Assembly (NCBI GenBank): GCA_046304235.1
Contig: JBKCEW010000094.1
Coordinates: 1-8,440 of the forward strand
Length of the DNA stretch: 8,440 nucleotides
Direction: 5' to 3'
Source of the DNA: CANHVK01 sp046304235
Lineage (GTDB): Bacteria; Bacteroidota; Bacteroidia; Flavobacteriales_D; Crocinitomicaceae
The notes under the pieces were generated by a model that saw only the letters and a list, made by a program, of their open reading frames with translations, searched no databases and was not told the DNA's origin. A program made the position numbers and the translations under genes. Below, piece after piece: positions 5,455-8,440 of the stretch; position 1 is the stretch's first letter, and each line of letters starts with the position of its first letter.

Positions 5455-5870
5455 TAAAGTTCAAATTAACTACCTATCGAGAAGATAAAGCATATCAAGG
5501 ATCATACTTTTTTATTTTAAACAAGGGAAATAACAGTGGAAAGCCACTGTTAACCCCTTGTCCGAATTGTTTTGTTTGTCTCTGTGAAAATGACCAGGAC
5601 AAAGAAGAATTGTACTGGTTACTATTTGGAATGTGGCAAGGAAAAGCCATTCACCCACATTTGATTGGGTCTGTTATTCCGTTTATTCGATTGAAAGAAT
5701 TAACAAACCTCATCCATACAGGAATCGAAAAACTGCTTTCTAATCCCGATAAAGTCAAAAGAAACATTTCAAAAATCGCTCAAATGGAAAAACATCAAAT
5801 GAACATTCAAAAACAACTTAATCTTATCAAACAAATGAAACAAGCGTTAATCTTTGAGGTGCTGCAATAG
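5451..5870 (+). CDS. DUF6943-like cysteine-motif protein (139 aa)
   Basis: The protein has 139 residues from ATG 5451, which overlaps the stop of the preceding gene. Visible parts: FFILNKGNNSGKPL (20-33), a cysteine cluster CPNCFVCLC (37-45: C37, C40, C43, C45) that could bind a metal, EELYWLLFGMWQGK (52-65), HLIGSVIPFIRLKEL (70-84), and a long basic C-terminal helix (about 99-135) rich in Lys, Gln and Met that may form a coiled coil. This pattern matches my memory of DUF6943, a Bacteroidota family of unknown function common in accessory and mobile regions; full-length members are about this size. No membrane segment or signal peptide is present, so it should be cytosolic. Pairing with the small gene upstream suggests a joint function. 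The family name is recalled, not searched, and no biochemical role can be given. Confidence 0.8.
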   Translation: MIKFKLTTYREDKAYQGSYFFILNKGNNSGKPLLTPCPNCFVCLCENDQDKEELYWLLFGMWQGKAIHPHLIGSVIPFIRLKELTNLIHTGIEKLLSNPDKVKRNISKIAQMEKHQMNIQKQLNLIKQMKQALIFEVLQ

Positions 5871-5880
5871 CACCTATTTT
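5857..5880 (+). terminator. Probable intrinsic terminator overlapping the stop of the DUF6943-like gene
   Basis: AGGTGCT and AGCACCT (5857-5863 and 5869-5875) form a perfect 7-bp stem with the loop GCAAT, followed by ATTTT. The TAG stop codon (5868-5870) lies in the loop and second arm, so terminating ribosomes would cover the hairpin. The T-run is short, so termination may be partial. It would separate the small coupled pair from the cassette beginning at 6068. Confidence 0.55.
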
Positions 5881-5892
5881 GATAAGTAAACC

Positions 5893-5910
5893 TACCTGAT
5901 TTTATAGGTA
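5893..5910. promoter_or_regulatory. Palindromic operator-like site, copy 3 (TACCT-N8-AGGTA)
   Basis: TACCTGATTTTATAGGTA differs from the minus-strand reading of copy 1 by a single base (A for T in the spacer) and keeps arm sequence and spacing exactly. It is 23 bp after the stop of the DUF6943-like gene and about 165 bp upstream of ATG 6068. That places it in the promoter region of the two-gene cassette, or at the end of the preceding unit. Like copy 2 it is preceded by AAACC. Confidence 0.6.
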
Positions 5911-5969
5911 TTTGTATTTAGTTTGGTGGGATTTGGTTATATTTAGTGAGTAAACTTTCATTGATGGCG

Positions 5970-5985
5970 GTTAGCAAGCTAATAC
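5970..5985. repeat. Short palindrome TTAGC-AA-GCTAA in the leader of the two-gene cassette
   Basis: The sequence GGCGGTTAGCAAGCTAATAC contains perfect 5-bp arms with a 2-base spacer, about 90 bp before ATG 6068. It may be an operator or cassette-associated sequence. No TTG/TAnnTTTG promoter pair with proper spacing could be found in the 197-bp gap, so the promoter remains undefined. Confidence 0.25.
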
Positions 5986-6067
5986 TTTGCTGTAAATAAT
6001 CACATTTTTGATGGTTATAAATAAGTTGGCGACAACTCCTAACAGACAATACACAATATTAACGTAA

Positions 6068-7612
6068 ATGACAAAAAAGTATCCAAATACTAGTGTTCTT
6101 ACTCTAATAACTCAGACGGACGAAGAAAATGAGAACGTGCTCTTTATTTATTTAAAAGCAGTTCCCGACTTTTATTCACTTGACACTATTCATTGGTATG
6201 ACGGGTTTGGAAAAGATGGCAAAACAACTAATGTATGGGACAATTTTCAAATTAGACAATGGACAGTATGTGGCAAAGATGATGATATAATCAAACTGTT
6301 TGACGAAACACTTTCTACAAAAAAAATGGTTATCGGAAAGACAGAAATAAAACTCAACATTCCTCCATACAAAGTTATCAAGCATAATGACAAGCCTGTT
6401 AAAAACAGACGAGAAACAATCTGTGATACTTTAGTAACTGAAAATAATTCTATCATACCCGAAGAATTTTATCAAAAGGAGAATTTGAAATTCCTTTCAG
6501 GTTACAGAAGTGATTCAACAGAAATAAAACCTCTTTTTCCTTTAGGTTTTTTTGAAGACGGCTTCATTTATGACAACCTAAAATCAAATGTTTGGGGTGT
6601 CAAAGAATATAGAACAGCTTATCTTACCTTTCACGGTGTAAGAGAAAAATCTAAGAAAGGTGTTGGAAGCAATGAAATGGTTGGATTTTATCAACAAAAT
6701 TTCAATCCAACAGATGAATATAACGTAGTAGTAAAAAACGAAACTGACAAAGAAATTGGGAAAGCCACGATTGACAAAGACAATGGCTTTTTCAAAATTG
6801 AGTTAAACGAACCAACAAGTAATGGGAAAATAGAAATAATTGCAAACAACAAGGAAGAAAAAGCTATTGAATATGTTCTTATTCAAGATATTCAAGTTGA
6901 CGCACAGATTGCTAGTGCAACCTACAATGACATTTACGGCAGACAATTTTTAATCACTTCAAAAGGAAAAAGAAGCGAGACGTTTTCCAATGCTACTTGG
7001 CAACAAAGCATATATGCAGACGAGAAAACAGCTAATGAAGATTTGTCAGACTTATTTAAAGGAACCTTTGAATATCTTGGTTCTCGAGTTGTTGTTGTTG
7101 ACCCTTATTTTTTAGGGAATATAAAAATTGATAGTGTAACAAATCAATTTCAACCTACAAATTGCCAATCTGCATTTATCAATGCTTTAATTCATTCTGC
7201 AATTGAAAAAAATGTTGAGCAATTATACATACTTGGTTTTTGGGCGAGAGCCAAAAGTCAAGTTGAAAAAGATGATACACAAGCGACAACTAAAACAGAC
7301 CAATTATTTGGCAATTATGAAAAGTTATTCAAAGGGACTATACAAACTAACAAGTTGCAAAACTATTTCAAACCTTCATCAATTCAGTTTTTAAATGCAA
7401 AAGAAGATTTTCACAATAGATATTGGTTTTCGCTTAAAAAGGAAAACGGAATTGATATTCTTGATAAATGTGTAATAGTTACTAATAGTCTTGGAGGAAT
7501 TTCAAAAACCGAAGTTGATTTTGTTAGTGTTGAAGACAAGGCTCAATTGGAACAAATCATACGAAAGAGAACAGGACTGTTTAAAAACGCAGATCCCAAA
7601 TTGACAATCTAA
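6068..7612 (+). CDS. 514-aa protein with a C-terminal degenerate phospholipase-D-like region; first gene of a two-gene cassette
   Basis: Three parts can be separated. Residues 1-about 190 form a beta-rich N-terminal domain (VLTLITQTDEENENVLFIYLKAV; later FPLGFFEDGFIYD). Residues about 190-300 are a beta-rich middle ending in LIQDIQVDAQIASATYNDIYGRQFLI. Residues about 330-500 contain RVVVVDPYF (340-348), a helix rich in Ala/Ile with QLYILGFWAR (385-394), FHNRYWFS (448-455) and VTNSLGGISKTEVDF (471-485). H-x-R followed by a (T/S)NSL-G-x-GK-like turn is how the second half of PLD-like (HKD) domains looks in several nuclease and helicase-associated families, with the usual HxK lysine replaced by Arg. 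The overall layout reminds me of the VPA1262 family of genomic-island proteins, but this is only a resemblance. No signal peptide or transmembrane helix is seen. The stop overlaps the next start by one base (TAATG). Function unknown; nuclease or nucleic-acid sensing is the working guess. Confidence 0.85.
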   Translation: MTKKYPNTSVLTLITQTDEENENVLFIYLKAVPDFYSLDTIHWYDGFGKDGKTTNVWDNFQIRQWTVCGKDDDIIKLFDETLSTKKMVIGKTEIKLNIPPYKVIKHNDKPVKNRRETICDTLVTENNSIIPEEFYQKENLKFLSGYRSDSTEIKPLFPLGFFEDGFIYDNLKSNVWGVKEYRTAYLTFHGVREKSKKGVGSNEMVGFYQQNFNPTDEYNVVVKNETDKEIGKATIDKDNGFFKIELNEPTSNGKIEIIANNKEEKAIEYVLIQDIQVDAQIASATYNDIYGRQFLITSKGKRSETFSNATWQQSIYADEKTANEDLSDLFKGTFEYLGSRVVVVDPYFLGNIKIDSVTNQFQPTNCQSAFINALIHSAIEKNVEQLYILGFWARAKSQVEKDDTQATTKTDQLFGNYEKLFKGTIQTNKLQNYFKPSSIQFLNAKEDFHNRYWFSLKKENGIDILDKCVIVTNSLGGISKTEVDFVSVEDKAQLEQIIRKRTGLFKNADPKLTI

Positions 7613-8440
7613 TGGAGAAACTAAAGAAAATAATACACGAGACTTTATCCAACAAATCAGATATAGATTGGTTGATTGTTCATACTATTCACAAATCAGA
7701 CCCAAAAATTACTGGTGTGGAATTTTCATTTGTTGACGGTAAAGAACGACAAGATGAACCTTTCAAAACAAATCAAGGGTATATCAGTTTGAAAAAAACA
7801 GACACTATTGAGAAGTTTAATAAAATTATAGGCGAACTTTCCACCGAATTTAAAACAGATCCTATTTCACTTGCCAATCTTTTTATCGTTACTACACGAG
7901 CAAGTTATACAGGGGAAGATAACGGAACATTATTAAACGTATTTAAGAAAAATATTGGGCAAGAGAATTGCAATACTGTTTTCAACTTCCTAATAAACTC
8001 ACTTAATACCGCATATCACAACGATAAGAGTTATATAGAGAAACAACCTGAAAATACAAACGATTGGTTGATGTTATTTCATTCCACGCAATATTTACAA
8101 GGATTTTCCGACCCAATTACGAATTGCTTACAATTAGTAAGAGATGAAAGAAACAAAATTTTAGATTTTGATTTGATTCAAAATATGAAACCTTTGCTTC
8201 GTGCAGTCTTAATGGGTTGGTATGGTTATGTCCTTACAATTTCACAGGCAACACAAGACAATCTTTACGAAAATGAAAAGGAATTAATTTTCCTTTCTGC
8301 GTGCTTGATAGACGATTTATCTGGGGAAAAAGATTTACCTAATTGGCTTAATTCAAAATTAATTGAATTATTTGTAGAAAAGCATTGGGCAAAAATAGGC
8401 AAGCCTATTTTTATTCACGTTTTTGGTATAAGTTATAGAA
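7612..8440 (+). CDS. Unrecognised protein, second gene of the two-gene cassette, C-terminus cut by the window edge
   Basis: The ATG at 7612-7614 shares its A with the TAA stop of the upstream gene, and the frame stays open for 276 codons to the right edge. The N-terminus (MEKLKKIIHETLSNKSDIDW) is followed by an alpha/beta region with VEFSFVDGKE (36-45) and SLANLFIVTTRASY (86-99). From about 105 onwards it looks mostly helical: NTVFNFLINSLNTAYH (121-136), DWLMLFHSTQYLQGF (151-165), a hydrophobic PLLRAVLMGWYGYVLTIS (194-211) and ELIFLSACLIDDL (214-226). The 194-211 segment is too short and mixed for a sure membrane helix. I see no Walker, HKD, REase or HTH motif. Tight coupling with the PLD-like gene implies that the two products act together, perhaps as a complex. 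Family and function are unknown. Confidence 0.85.
   Translation, partial: MEKLKKIIHETLSNKSDIDWLIVHTIHKSDPKITGVEFSFVDGKERQDEPFKTNQGYISLKKTDTIEKFNKIIGELSTEFKTDPISLANLFIVTTRASYTGEDNGTLLNVFKKNIGQENCNTVFNFLINSLNTAYHNDKSYIEKQPENTNDWLMLFHSTQYLQGFSDPITNCLQLVRDERNKILDFDLIQNMKPLLRAVLMGWYGYVLTISQATQDNLYENEKELIFLSACLIDDLSGEKDLPNWLNSKLIELFVEKHWAKIGKPIFIHVFGISYR

Noticed and set aside
6176..6456. Two 69-codon minus-strand frames inside the 514-aa gene, and a 63-codon plus frame at 7203-7394
   Set aside because: These are shadow frames of a long, well-supported coding region.

Overview
The window looks like chromosomal or integrated accessory DNA from a member of the Bacteroidota, most likely a flavobacterium. 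The coding DNA is AT-rich, genes start without visible Shine-Dalgarno sequences, and the protein families (DUF7793-like, an alpha-oxoamine synthase fused to a GNAT-type domain, DUF6943-like) are ones I associate with that group. The assignment rests on recognition by eye, not on a search.

Left part (1-3519): a divergent regulatory unit. On the minus strand lies a large two-domain gene (407-2815) with a PLP-dependent alpha-oxoamine synthase domain in front of a GNAT/FemAB-like acyltransferase domain. It is followed 72 bp later by a partial DUF7793-type (STAS/SEC14-like) gene running off the left edge. On the plus strand a 138-residue protein resembling a stand-alone response-regulator receiver domain starts at 3103. 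The shared intergenic region carries two near-identical 18-bp palindromes of the form TACCT-N8-AGGTA, one in front of each gene.

Middle part (3520-5268): about 1.75 kb without a convincing protein gene. It splits into a GC-rich, strongly pyrimidine-skewed island (about 3600-4215) and an AT-rich mosaic of hairpins and dispersed-repeat-like pieces (about 4216-5250). A two-copy partial palindrome (CACATTGAGCCTG) occurs once in each half. This stretch could hold a long structured RNA on the minus strand, remnants of a mobile element, or both.

Right part (5269-8440): two short, translationally coupled genes (61 aa and a DUF6943-like 139 aa protein). A hairpin that looks like a terminator overlaps the stop codon of the second. 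About 20 bp further on sits a third copy of the TACCT-N8-AGGTA palindrome. Then comes a two-gene cassette, 6068-7612 and 7612 to beyond the right edge, whose reading frames overlap by one base. The first protein has a C-terminal region resembling a degenerate phospholipase-D-like (HxR) domain; the second is unrecognised. An unrecognised coupled pair in an accessory neighbourhood is the best candidate for an undescribed system here, perhaps defence-related, although no defence function is shown by the sequence. The palindrome shared between the left unit and the region in front of this cassette suggests that one regulator may touch both.
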